Shown in pieces: positions 17,330-25,217 of a DNA stretch of 64,000 nucleotides. Source of the DNA: BS750m-G62 sp046483505 (GTDB taxonomy: Bacteria > Planctomycetota > Phycisphaerae > FEN-1346); NCBI GenBank assembly GCA_046483505.1, contig JAWODB010000123.1, positions 1 through 64,000 on the forward strand, written 5' to 3'. A program made the position numbers and the translations under genes. The notes under the pieces are model-generated. The model saw only the letters and a list, made by a program, of their open reading frames with translations, was not told the DNA's origin and searched no databases. Within the stretch, counting starts at the first letter, position 1. Every line of letters begins with the position of its first letter.

Positions 17330-19021
17330 TTACTGCGTCAGCCAGTAGAACCCGCCGATCATCGCCGCCACCAGCGCCCATCCGACCGCGAAGCCGATGA
17401 GAGACGTGCGGGTCGGCACGGGAATCTCCAGGCCGCCCCACTCCACGAGCACCCGCCGCGGCGCCGGCGGCGTGCCGGCCGGCAGGGTGCACGGTTCCTC
17501 GACCTCCTCGCCCGGCGCGACGGGCGTCCGCGTCAGGGCGTAATAGTGGTCCAGTTGCGCCTTCGGCACCGGCCGCGTCAGGAGGCTGACGAGGACGCCC
17601 GCCAGCGTGCCCGCCCCCAGGTAGGCGACCATCTGCCACGGCAGGACCATCTCGGCCACGCCCGATTCGGTGCGGCGGACGAGGCCGAGCGTCAGGTTCA
17701 CGCCGGTGCCCTCCAGCGCCTCGATGAGGCCGGTCCAGTACGAGACGGCGAGCAGGACGGCGAAGCCGACGAGGGTGGCGGCCCAGGCCCCGGCGGTCGT
17801 GGTCCGCCGCCAGAACAGGCCCAGCCAGAAGGCGATGCCGATGGTCGGCGAGATCTTCCAGAACCATTCCAGCCCCCGGACGACGCTGGGCAGCAGGAAT
17901 GCCACCAGCACGCCGCCCGCCACGACGGCCAGCGCCACGCCCCGGCCCACGGCCAGGTAGTGGCGGTCCGCCTTGCCCGACCGCAGCGGCTTGTAGATGT
18001 TTTCCGTAAAGAGGGCCGAGGAGGCGATCATGAACGAGTCGCACGAACTCATCACGCTCGCGAGCAGCGCCGCCAGGAACACGCCCAGCAGGCCGGGGAG
18101 GATGCGCGGCAGGAAATCGGCCGCCATCACGCCGTACACCTCGTCCGGGTGCACGTCCCGGCCGGCGAGGTACGCCACGGCCGCCAGGCCCGTCAGGCAC
18201 CACGCCATCGTGCAGATGCGTTTGATGAAGTTGCCGCCCATCCATCCGACGCGGCCCTCCATCTCGGTCTTGCCCGCCGCACAGTTCCCCATCGTGTGCG
18301 GCTGGGTGACGATGCCGACGAGGGCGTTGACGGCGATCATCACGATATAAAAGACGCCGATGTCCCCCGGCGCGACGAGCGAAAACATCTTCGCGTCGGC
18401 GATGCGCTCGTGCAGGCCCGCCATGCCGCCCACGGCGTCGAGCACGAACGGCAGGAGGAGGAACGAAAAGAGGACCGTCAGGATGCCCTGGACGAAGTCC
18501 GTGATGATGGCGGCACTCAGGCCGCCCGCCACGCCGTACGTCACGAACATGACGGTCATGGCGGCAATGGCGATCCCGGCGGGGATGCCCGTGCTGGCCT
18601 CGATGACCGCGCCGCTCCCCTTCAGCATGACGCCGATGTTCACGCTCAACTGGAGCATGCCGATGACCGCGAAGAGGCCGGCCACGCTGCGGTCGTAACG
18701 GGCGGCGAAGACGTCGCCCGTCGTGATCGCCCGGAACCGCCGCATCACCGGCGCGATGAGCCAGTAGAACGGCGTGCAGAAGAGCCACAGCCACTGGTAC
18801 CAGATGCCGCTCAGCCCGTTCGTGTACGTCTTGGAGGCCACGCTGACGGCCTGGTCGGAGTGCGTGCCCGTCCCGAACGCATGCGTGATCATCATGACCT
18901 TGCCGAAGCGGCGCGGCATGAAGTAGTCGCTCATCCGGTGGACGAGGCGGGCGGCGTAGATGCCGAGGCCCGTGATGAGCGCCAGGTACAGGACGAGGCA
19001 GACGATGTCGGCGGCGGCCAT
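17330..19021 (-). CDS. Sodium:solute symporter family (SSS) transporter
   Basis: 563 residues, about 13 membrane segments. N-terminal MAAADIVCLVLYLALITGLGIYAA and the following 'DYFMPRRFGKVMMITHAFGTGTHSDQAVSVASKTYTNG' are typical of SSS permeases. A polar C-terminal loop (about 470-520) precedes the last segment. The family imports sugars, amino acids, vitamins or nucleosides with sodium. Next to a GH28-like gene on the same strand, uptake of sugar products is the likely role, but the substrate cannot be read. GAGGA precedes ATG 19021. Confidence 0.87.
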   Translation of the reverse strand: MAAADIVCLVLYLALITGLGIYAARLVHRMSDYFMPRRFGKVMMITHAFGTGTHSDQAVSVASKTYTNGLSGIWYQWLWLFCTPFYWLIAPVMRRFRAITTGDVFAARYDRSVAGLFAVIGMLQLSVNIGVMLKGSGAVIEASTGIPAGIAIAAMTVMFVTYGVAGGLSAAIITDFVQGILTVLFSFLLLPFVLDAVGGMAGLHERIADAKMFSLVAPGDIGVFYIVMIAVNALVGIVTQPHTMGNCAAGKTEMEGRVGWMGGNFIKRICTMAWCLTGLAAVAYLAGRDVHPDEVYGVMAADFLPRILPGLLGVFLAALLASVMSSCDSFMIASSALFTENIYKPLRSGKADRHYLAVGRGVALAVVAGGVLVAFLLPSVVRGLEWFWKISPTIGIAFWLGLFWRRTTTAGAWAATLVGFAVLLAVSYWTGLIEALEGTGVNLTLGLVRRTESGVAEMVLPWQMVAYLGAGTLAGVLVSLLTRPVPKAQLDHYYALTRTPVAPGEEVEEPCTLPAGTPPAPRRVLVEWGGLEIPVPTRTSLIGFAVGWALVAAMIGGFYWLTQ

Positions 19022-19061
19022 GCGGCATCCTCGCGTTAATGTGTTTTCCGGTACGGCAACG

Positions 19062-19097
19062 GCGCGCGGCCCGCAAGCGGGCCGGCGAACACGGGCG
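19062..19097. repeat. Palindromic repeat, CGGCCCGC-AA-GCGGGCCG family (copy 1)
   Basis: GCGCGCGGCCCGCAAGCG followed by GGCCGGCGAACACGGGCG. The core is an 8-bp stem with a two-base loop. Further copies: 30694-30723, 33055-33088, 36328-36363, 36938-36972, all in the same orientation and all with the trailing GGCGA sequence. Confidence 0.8.
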
Positions 19098-19145
19098 TCG
19101 TCCCGCAGGTCTTACCGTGTCGCCGGTTCGCAACTCCCGCAGGGC

Positions 19146-20726
19146 CTACGGTGCCGCGAGGTCGTGCGTCGCGACGCCACGCCGCACGGCCTCCGGCACC
19201 TTCGGGCCGACATCGACCGGCCGGTCGGCCTCCATCAGGTCGTTGCCGGTCAGGGTGATGCGGCCCGTTTCCGGGCCCTCCAGGCGGAGGAACGTGCCGG
19301 CGGTGCGCGGGACGCAGCCCGTGACGAAGGCCCGAGCCACGTTCGTCATAAGGACGACGGGGGCCGCGTCCTTCGGCTGCGGCGGCGTCTCCAGATCCTC
19401 GATCCGCACGTCGCGGACGTCGTCCAGGACGACGGCGTGGCGCAGGTCCGGCTGCTCGGTCGCGAGGCGGACGTTCCGCAGCCGGAGCCCCCGCACGTGC
19501 CGGGCGTAGAGGCCGCAGGCCGGCAGGCGGCCGAACATGTTGAACTCCGGGTAGGCCGACGGCTTCTCGGGCACCTCGCGGGCGGCGTCGTCGCGCGTGC
19601 CGCCCCCGGCGAAGACCAGGTGCACGTCCTCCAGGCTCACGTTCTCGATGCATTGGCCGGGCAGGCCCGCGATCGCGCAGCCCGTCGGCCCCGCACCGGT
19701 GGCGCGGATATGACTGATGGAGATGTTCCGCACCGTGCCGGCACCGGGCCGCTCCATGTCCTTCTTGAACGGCCGGGCGCGGTTGCCCAGGCGGACGAAC
19801 ACCGGCGCCCCCACGCCGCGCATCGTCAGGCCCGAGACGACGATGCCGTCCATCGTCCCGCCGTCAACGATCTCGAGGGCCACGCCCGCCAGCCGCGTGT
19901 CGTACACCGCGCAGCCGGTGATGGCGACGTTCTCGAAGCCCCCGTTCGACTCGGTGCCCATCTTCAGGGCGTTGCACGTGCTGCGCAGGACGCACCCGGT
20001 GATGGTCACGTCGCGGCACGGACGGTCGGCAGTACTCTTCAGGACGATGGCATCGTCGCCGGAATCGACGCGGCAGTTGGCGACGACGACGCGCCGGCAG
20101 CAGTCGATGTCGATCCCGTCGTTATTGTGGTTCGCGTGGCTCGTCACGGTCACGCCGCGGATGGTGAGGCCGTCGCACGCCAGGTAGTGCTGGACCCACA
20201 TCGGCGAGTCGCGGAACGTCAGGCCCTCGACGCGGACCTCGCGGCAGCCGATCATGCGGACCAGGTACGGCCGCCGCTTGTAGGGCCCGGAGAACCGCTT
20301 CCCCTGCCCGTCGATGACGCCGCGGCCGACGAGGCCGACGTTCTCCGCTCCCTCGGCGTAGATGAGGCTCTTGTTCGTGTAGTTATCGGTGTACGAGCGG
20401 AACGCGGGGGCGGTCTCCGGGTAATCGTCGAGGTCGTCGCTGGCGAGGAGGGTGGCCCCGGCCGCCAGGTCCAGCACGACGCCGCTTTTCAGGACGATCG
20501 TGCCGCTGCGGTACGTGCCGGGGGGAAACCGGACGCTGCCGCCGCCGGCTTCGGCGCAGGCGTCGACGGCCTTCTGGATGGCGCGGGTGCAGAGGGTTTG
20601 ACCGTCGGGTACGGCGCCGGCCTCGCGGACGTCGACGACGCGACCGGAGGCCTCGGCAGCCGCCGCTGCGACAGCCGCGCCCGCCACGACCCATCCCACT
20701 GCCGCCCAGATGGCCGCCTGCCGCAT
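19146..20726 (-). CDS. Exported GH28-like (polygalacturonase-type) right-handed beta-helix protein
   Basis: 526 residues. Signal peptide about 1-25. GH28 features in order: DGQTLCTRAIQKAVD (the usual pectate-lyase-like N-terminal strand), GGGSVRFPPGTYRSGTIVLKSGV, then the catalytic segments NNDGID at 201-206 (family NTDGID) and SGDDA at 222-226. The two aspartates of GDD and the aspartate of NDGID are all present, so an active hydrolase of uronic-acid-containing polysaccharide is plausible. The 53 in-frame codons before the ATG at 20726 are ignored because AAAGGGGA precedes this ATG and a signal peptide starts there. It lies upstream of the SSS permease on the same strand with 124 bp between. 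Confidence 0.85.
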   Translation of the reverse strand: MRQAAIWAAVGWVVAGAAVAAAAAEASGRVVDVREAGAVPDGQTLCTRAIQKAVDACAEAGGGSVRFPPGTYRSGTIVLKSGVVLDLAAGATLLASDDLDDYPETAPAFRSYTDNYTNKSLIYAEGAENVGLVGRGVIDGQGKRFSGPYKRRPYLVRMIGCREVRVEGLTFRDSPMWVQHYLACDGLTIRGVTVTSHANHNNDGIDIDCCRRVVVANCRVDSGDDAIVLKSTADRPCRDVTITGCVLRSTCNALKMGTESNGGFENVAITGCAVYDTRLAGVALEIVDGGTMDGIVVSGLTMRGVGAPVFVRLGNRARPFKKDMERPGAGTVRNISISHIRATGAGPTGCAIAGLPGQCIENVSLEDVHLVFAGGGTRDDAAREVPEKPSAYPEFNMFGRLPACGLYARHVRGLRLRNVRLATEQPDLRHAVVLDDVRDVRIEDLETPPQPKDAAPVVLMTNVARAFVTGCVPRTAGTFLRLEGPETGRITLTGNDLMEADRPVDVGPKVPEAVRRGVATHDLAAP

Positions 20727-20905
20727 GACCGGTCCCCTTTCCCGACGAGGTGCACGCACGATTGTAGGGAGCCGGCGGCCGGCCGCAAGCGCTTCCGCGA
20801 GAGGACGTGGCTTTGGCTGGACCCTTGACATTGCGGCCCGTCTGCCGCACCCTGAATGGGTGAGAAGGGCGCCGGTGCGGCGCACCGGCCGCCAGGGAGA
20901 CTCCC

Positions 20906-21775
20906 GTGCCGACCGACCGCCTGACCATCAAGGCGTACCCGGAGATCGACGGCTCCCGCATGGTGCTGGGCTTCTCGGGGTGGATGGACGGGGGCGACGT
21001 CTCGACCGGCTGCGTGAAGTACCTGTCCGAGAAACTCGGCGCCCGGCCGCTGGCCGAGATCGAGCCGCGGGGATTCTACATCTATAACTTCCCGGGGTCG
21101 ATGGAGATCTCGGCCCTGTTCCGGCCGCACTGCGAGATCACCGACGGCATCGTCCACGCCTACGACCCGCCCGCCAACCGGTTCCGGCACGACGACTCGA
21201 ACCGGCTGATCCTGTTCAGCGGCAAGGAGCCGAACCTGGCGTGGGAAGAGTTCGCGGACTGCCTCTTCGGCCTGGGCGAGGCGTTTCGCGTCCGGGCCGT
21301 CTACTTCATCGGCTCTTACGCCGGCGTCGTGCCGCACACCCGCGACCCCCGGCTGTACGCCTCCGTCTCGGACCCCGAGATGAAGGCCGAACTGGAGCCG
21401 CACGGCTTCCGCTTCACCGACTACGAAGGGCCGGCCCACTTCGCGACGTACCTGACGCACGCGGCGGCGGACCGCGGCGTGAAGATGGCGACGCTGGTGG
21501 CCGAGATCCCCGCCTACATCCAGGGCACGAATCCCCGGTGCATCGAGGCCGTGGCGCGCACGGTCGCCGGCATCCTCGGCATCCAGATCAACACCGACGA
21601 CCTGCGCCAGACGAGCGACGGCTTCGAGGCCAAGGTCAACGAGGCCATCGCCGAGAAGGACGATCTCTCGGAGATGATCCGGAAAATGGAAGCCCAGTAC
21701 GACAGCGAGATGTTCGAGACCCAGATGGGCGACCTGAAGGATTGGCTCGAGGACCGGGGCATTCGGCTGGACTGA
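20906..21775 (+). CDS. PAC2-family protein
   Basis: 289 residues, GTG start at 20906 with GGGAG seven bases upstream. PAC2 marks: LGFSGWMDGGDVSTGCVKYL, FYIYNFPG, LILFSGKEPN, YFIGSYAGVVPHTRDPRLYAS and the C-terminal helical tail with 'DDLSEMIRKMEAQYDSEMF'. The fold is that of proteasome assembly chaperone 2; bacterial members occur beside ATP-grasp or proteasome-type genes and have no proven role. No such partner is adjacent here. Followed by a GTTGAGC repeat. Confidence 0.88.
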   Translation: MPTDRLTIKAYPEIDGSRMVLGFSGWMDGGDVSTGCVKYLSEKLGARPLAEIEPRGFYIYNFPGSMEISALFRPHCEITDGIVHAYDPPANRFRHDDSNRLILFSGKEPNLAWEEFADCLFGLGEAFRVRAVYFIGSYAGVVPHTRDPRLYASVSDPEMKAELEPHGFRFTDYEGPAHFATYLTHAAADRGVKMATLVAEIPAYIQGTNPRCIEAVARTVAGILGIQINTDDLRQTSDGFEAKVNEAIAEKDDLSEMIRKMEAQYDSEMFETQMGDLKDWLEDRGIRLD

Positions 21776-21796
21776 CGCCGAGCGGCCGCCGAGCCC

Positions 21797-21889
21797 GTTG
21801 AGCCGCCGACGGCGCACCGGCGGGTGGTGCCGTTGCGGCGAGGCAATCCTTCTCTGCCGTGCGCGTCGACCTTCGGTCGACGGCTCAAC
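21797..21889. repeat. GTTGAGC...GCTCAAC intergenic element (copy 1)
   Basis: 93 bp bounded by GTTGAGCCG and CGGCTCAAC with internal palindromes (CCGCCGACGG; GTCGACCTTCGGTCGAC). Other copies at 22791, 27924 and 29466. Confidence 0.75.
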
Positions 21890-22028
21890 CGGCGCGCGGA
21901 CACCAGCGACACCGTCACGGCTCTGCGTTGGAGCGACACTTGGTCCCGCCGCGTGGATTAAAGAAACGAGCGCCCGGCAGGACGTGTCGCTCGGCGCCGA
22001 CCTGCACGAACCGGAAAAGGAGCCTTCC

Positions 22029-22772
22029 ATGACCCGCACGCTGCTCGTCGCCGCAACGGTCGTCGGCCTGGTGACCGGCGGCCTCGTCGCCGCCCCGCCC
22101 AAAGGCGAGGGATGGAAACCCCTGTTCAACGGCAAGGACCTCTCCGGCTGGGTCGTCCCGAAGGGGGATAACGGCCACTGGAAGGTCGTGGACGGCGTCA
22201 TCGATTACGACGCCCGCAGCGAAGCCAAGGGCAACAAGAACCTCGTCACGGAAGACGAGTTCGGCGACTACCGCCTGCACATCGAGTGGCGGCTGAAACG
22301 GACCACCGGCCTGTACCCCATGCCGACCATCCTGCCCGACGGCTCGTACAAGAAGGACGCGGACGGCAAGGTCATCAAGACCCCCACCCCGAACGCCGAC
22401 TCGGGCATCTTCCTTCGCGGCAGCGGCAAGACGCAGATCAACATCTGGTGCTGGCCGTGCGGGTCCGGCGAACTCTGGGGCTACCGCAACGACACGAGCC
22501 AGCCGGCCGAGGTCCGCGCCGCCGCCGTCCCGAAGACCTGCGCCGACAAGCCCGTCGGCGAGTGGAATGCCTTCGACGTCAGCGTCAAGGGCGAGCACGT
22601 CACAGTGAACCTGAACGGTAAGACGGTCATCGACGGTCGGTTCCCGGGCTGGCCCGAGAAAGGCCCCATCGCCCTCCAGCATCACGGGGGATACAACGAG
22701 AAGACGGGCAAGTACAGCCCGGCGTCCAGCCTGATTCAGTTCCGTGACATTTACATCAAGGACTTGGAGTAG
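22029..22772 (+). CDS. Exported DUF1080 (3-keto-disaccharide hydrolase) domain protein
   Basis: 247 residues. Signal peptide about 1-21, then the DUF1080 jelly-roll: WKPLFNGKDLSGWV, GHWKVVDGVIDY, TEDEFGDYRLHIEWR, 'NADSGIFLRG', WNAFDVSVKGEHVTVNLNGK and a C-terminal LIQFRDIYIKDLE. These are the standard opening, carbohydrate-binding and closing motifs of the family, which is greatly expanded in Planctomycetota and includes enzymes cleaving 3-keto-glycosides. AAAAGGAGCC precedes ATG 22029. Confidence 0.92.
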   Translation: MTRTLLVAATVVGLVTGGLVAAPPKGEGWKPLFNGKDLSGWVVPKGDNGHWKVVDGVIDYDARSEAKGNKNLVTEDEFGDYRLHIEWRLKRTTGLYPMPTILPDGSYKKDADGKVIKTPTPNADSGIFLRGSGKTQINIWCWPCGSGELWGYRNDTSQPAEVRAAAVPKTCADKPVGEWNAFDVSVKGEHVTVNLNGKTVIDGRFPGWPEKGPIALQHHGGYNEKTGKYSPASSLIQFRDIYIKDLE

Positions 22773-22790
22773 GTTCGCATACCCGCGACC

Positions 22791-22920
22791 GTTGAGCCGC
22801 CGACGGCACGTCGGCGGGCGTTCGCCGCTCAAGCCGGGTGGCACGCTTCCGCGAGCGAAAGCGTGCAGTATGGGGCGGGGGAGGCACATGCTTTCGCAGC
22901 ATCGCGAAAGCATGCCACCC
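22791..22920. repeat. Half GTTGAGC element followed by GGGTGGCA-type hairpins
   Basis: A partial GTTGAGC element at 22791-22833 runs into a composite palindrome: GGGTGGCACGCTT... at 22837 on, and a perfect 10-bp stem ATGCTTTCGC (22888-22897)/GCGAAAGCAT (22904-22913), closing with ATGCCACCC. It lies between convergent genes. Confidence 0.65.
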
Positions 22921-22956
22921 GCCTACCTCAAGGGATTAGAGTAGGCCCTAGGCGCA

Positions 22957-23568
22957 TCAGACCGGCCGGCTCCGGGGGACGACCCGGGCCCCGCCCGGGC
23001 CGCGGCGCATGCCGTTGACGCGCACCTCACGGTCCTCGGTCACCAGGACCTGGTCGCCGCGCTCGACCCGCCCGTAGTCGCGCCCCTCGACGCGGAGGGT
23101 GATGCGGCCGTCCTCGTCGGTGACCTCGACGTTCACGTCGCCGAGGCGGAGGTCGCACTCGCGGGTCCATCCGCCCAGCCCGTGGCTGCTGCGCATGCTG
23201 CGCGAGGATCCGCGCCCGCCGGGCTCCAGGACCTTGATGTCGACGCCGAACACGCGGGCCCGCGCCACGTCGCCCTCCATGCGGACGTAATCGCCGTCCT
23301 CCTCCGAACCGGGCGGCCCCATCTCCGCGCACGGCGGCTCCGCGTGATGCACGACCCGCTGCGTGGCCACCCCGAGGTAGACGACGACGGGTATGGCGAC
23401 CACCGCCGCCAGCAGGGCCGGCACGAGGCACACGAGGCCCACAATCCACAGGGCCGTCATCTTCTTCAGGACGCCGACGATCAGCATCACGAGGCCCGCC
23501 AGCCCCACCAGCACGATGCCGCCGCCCACGACGAACAGGATCAGCATGAACACAGGCGCTGCGGCCAT
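22957..23568 (-). CDS. Membrane protein with periplasmic or cytoplasmic beta domain, unknown function
   Basis: 203 residues. Two hydrophobic stretches at about 5-33 and 38-68 are followed by a soluble part (about 75-203) rich in short beta-like segments: ARVFGVDIKVLEPGG, DLRLGDVNVEVTDEDGRITLRVEGRDYG and 'GDQVLVTEDREVRVNG'. The last part resembles an OB-like NfeD or auto-transporter plug only loosely; I assign no family. AAAGGAG precedes ATG 23568; the long open frame upstream is a shadow of the Gfo/Idh gene. Confidence 0.75.
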   Translation of the reverse strand: MAAAPVFMLILFVVGGGIVLVGLAGLVMLIVGVLKKMTALWIVGLVCLVPALLAAVVAIPVVVYLGVATQRVVHHAEPPCAEMGPPGSEEDGDYVRMEGDVARARVFGVDIKVLEPGGRGSSRSMRSSHGLGGWTRECDLRLGDVNVEVTDEDGRITLRVEGRDYGRVERGDQVLVTEDREVRVNGMRRGPGGARVVPRSRPV

Positions 23569-23685
23569 GACACGCTCCTTTCCGGCCGGTCGTCCCGCCG
23601 ACCATAGCCCCATCATAACGTCTGGAGGCGCCGCGAGAAAGGGTTGGTTGATCCCGTTGGGGCGGCGCCGGCGCACGGCGGCAGG

Positions 23686-23734
23686 GCGGCGGGTGCCCCT
23701 CGGCTTCGCTCGGGACAGGCTCTGACCCGCCGCG
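23686..23734. repeat. GCGGCGGGT...ACCCGCCGC element, left copy
   Basis: 49 bp with inverted ends and the internal words CCTCGGCTTCGCTCGG and GACAGGCTCTG. It is a near-exact reverse complement of 27825-27876, so the pair brackets the genes at 23857-27779 in opposite orientation. Confidence 0.75.
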
Positions 23735-23856
23735 CAGCGTGTATGCGACCCGCGAAAACACTTGTCCCGCGATTCGTGCGGCCCTATAACCGTTGTTCCC
23801 GGTTTATTCTGCGCGGACGGAGAAGGAGTCGGTCTTTTGCCTCGGAAGGGCTCGAC

Positions 23857-25158
23857 ATGGACCGCCACAGCCGGCGTCAGTTCCTGAAGCGTCTCGGCCT
23901 GGCCGCCGGTGCCGCCGCCGCGGCGCCGTACGTCGTGCCGGACACGGCGACCGGCGCCGCCGCGGACGTCGTCTCGCCCAGCGAGCGCGTCACGATGAGC
24001 ATCATGGGCTGCGGCAACCGCGGGCCGCGGGTCATGGGGCATTTCCTCCAGCAGCCGGACGTCCAGTGGCTGGCCTGCTGCGACTGCCGCATGGACCGCC
24101 TCATGGCCGCCAAGAAGAAGGTCGACGCCGCCACCGGCAACAGCGACTGCGCCACGTACCGCGACTTCCGCGAGTTGTTCGACCGCCCGGACCTGGACGG
24201 CGTCCTCATCGCGACGGGCAACCGGTGGCACGCGCTCGGGTCCATCTACGCCGCCCGCGCCGGCAAAGACGTCTACAGCGAGAAGCCGATCAGCCTGACC
24301 CTGGCCGAGGGCCGGGCCCTCGTCGAGACCTGCGACCGCCTCGGCACCATCTACCAGGCGGGGTACCAGCGGCACTCGGTGGACTCGTGCCGCTTCGCCG
24401 TCGAGTGCGCCCACCAGAAACGCATCGGCGACCTCAAGGAAGTCATCTGCAACAGTTGGACGAACAACGTCGTCAAGCCGAGCCCGGTCGTCCCCGTGCC
24501 GCAGAACTTCTGGTACGACATGTGGCTTGGCGCGACGCCGTGGCACCCGTTCTCCTGGGCCCGCGTCAACGGCTGGCGGGTCGTCTGGGACACCGGCGCC
24601 GGCATCCTGGCCGACATGGGCTGCCACTGGACCGACCTGGCCCAGTGGGCGAACCACGCCGAGGAGACCGGTCCCGTCCACATCGAGACCGAGCACGTCG
24701 AGTGGGCCCCGGCGGACGCGCTGACCGAGGTGCCCGTCTCGGCCCGGGCCGTCACCACGTACGCCAGCGGCGTCCGCGTGGTCCACGACGCCACGGGGAC
24801 GTTCAACGAGCGGTACATCCGCTTCGTGGGCACCGAAGGATGGGTCCAGGTGCACGACGCCACGAACACCGTGACGGCCGAGCCGGCGTCGCTGTTGCGG
24901 CTGCGGGACATCTCGGCCAAGGGCTGGGGCGACCCGGGCGACCACATCCGGAACTTCCTGGAGGGCATCAAGACCCGCCGGCGGACGGTCTGCTATCCGG
25001 AGGCCGCCCACCGCGCCATGAGCCTGTGCCAACTGGCGAACATCAGCATCCGCCTCGGCCGGCCGCTGCGGTGGGATCCCGTGAAGGAGGAGTTCCCCGA
25101 CGACCCGGAGGCGAACACGCTTCGCGGCCGGGCCATGCGGTCGCCGTGGCGGATCTGA
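23857..25158 (+). CDS. Gfo/Idh/MocA-family oxidoreductase, Tat-exported
   Basis: 433 residues. The N-terminus has a twin-arginine signal (SRRQFLKRLGLAAGAAAAAP). The NAD(P)-binding fold follows: VTMSIMGCGNRGPRVMG, DLDGVLIATGNRWHALG, and EKPISLTLAEGRALVE, whose Lys is the conserved catalytic lysine of the family. The C-terminal half is the Gfo/Idh beta-sheet domain with 'GTGADMGCHWTDL'-like 'GAGILADMGCHWTDLAQW'. Exported members of this group in Planctomycetota act on sugars or glycoconjugates. Start 23857 has GGAAGGG upstream. The next gene begins 59 bp later and is probably cotranscribed. Confidence 0.9.
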   Translation: MDRHSRRQFLKRLGLAAGAAAAAPYVVPDTATGAAADVVSPSERVTMSIMGCGNRGPRVMGHFLQQPDVQWLACCDCRMDRLMAAKKKVDAATGNSDCATYRDFRELFDRPDLDGVLIATGNRWHALGSIYAARAGKDVYSEKPISLTLAEGRALVETCDRLGTIYQAGYQRHSVDSCRFAVECAHQKRIGDLKEVICNSWTNNVVKPSPVVPVPQNFWYDMWLGATPWHPFSWARVNGWRVVWDTGAGILADMGCHWTDLAQWANHAEETGPVHIETEHVEWAPADALTEVPVSARAVTTYASGVRVVHDATGTFNERYIRFVGTEGWVQVHDATNTVTAEPASLLRLRDISAKGWGDPGDHIRNFLEGIKTRRRTVCYPEAAHRAMSLCQLANISIRLGRPLRWDPVKEEFPDDPEANTLRGRAMRSPWRI

Positions 25159-25217
25159 AGCCCGATGCATCGCCACATGCACATGCGTTCCACACGACAC
25201 TGCTGAAGGGAGAAACC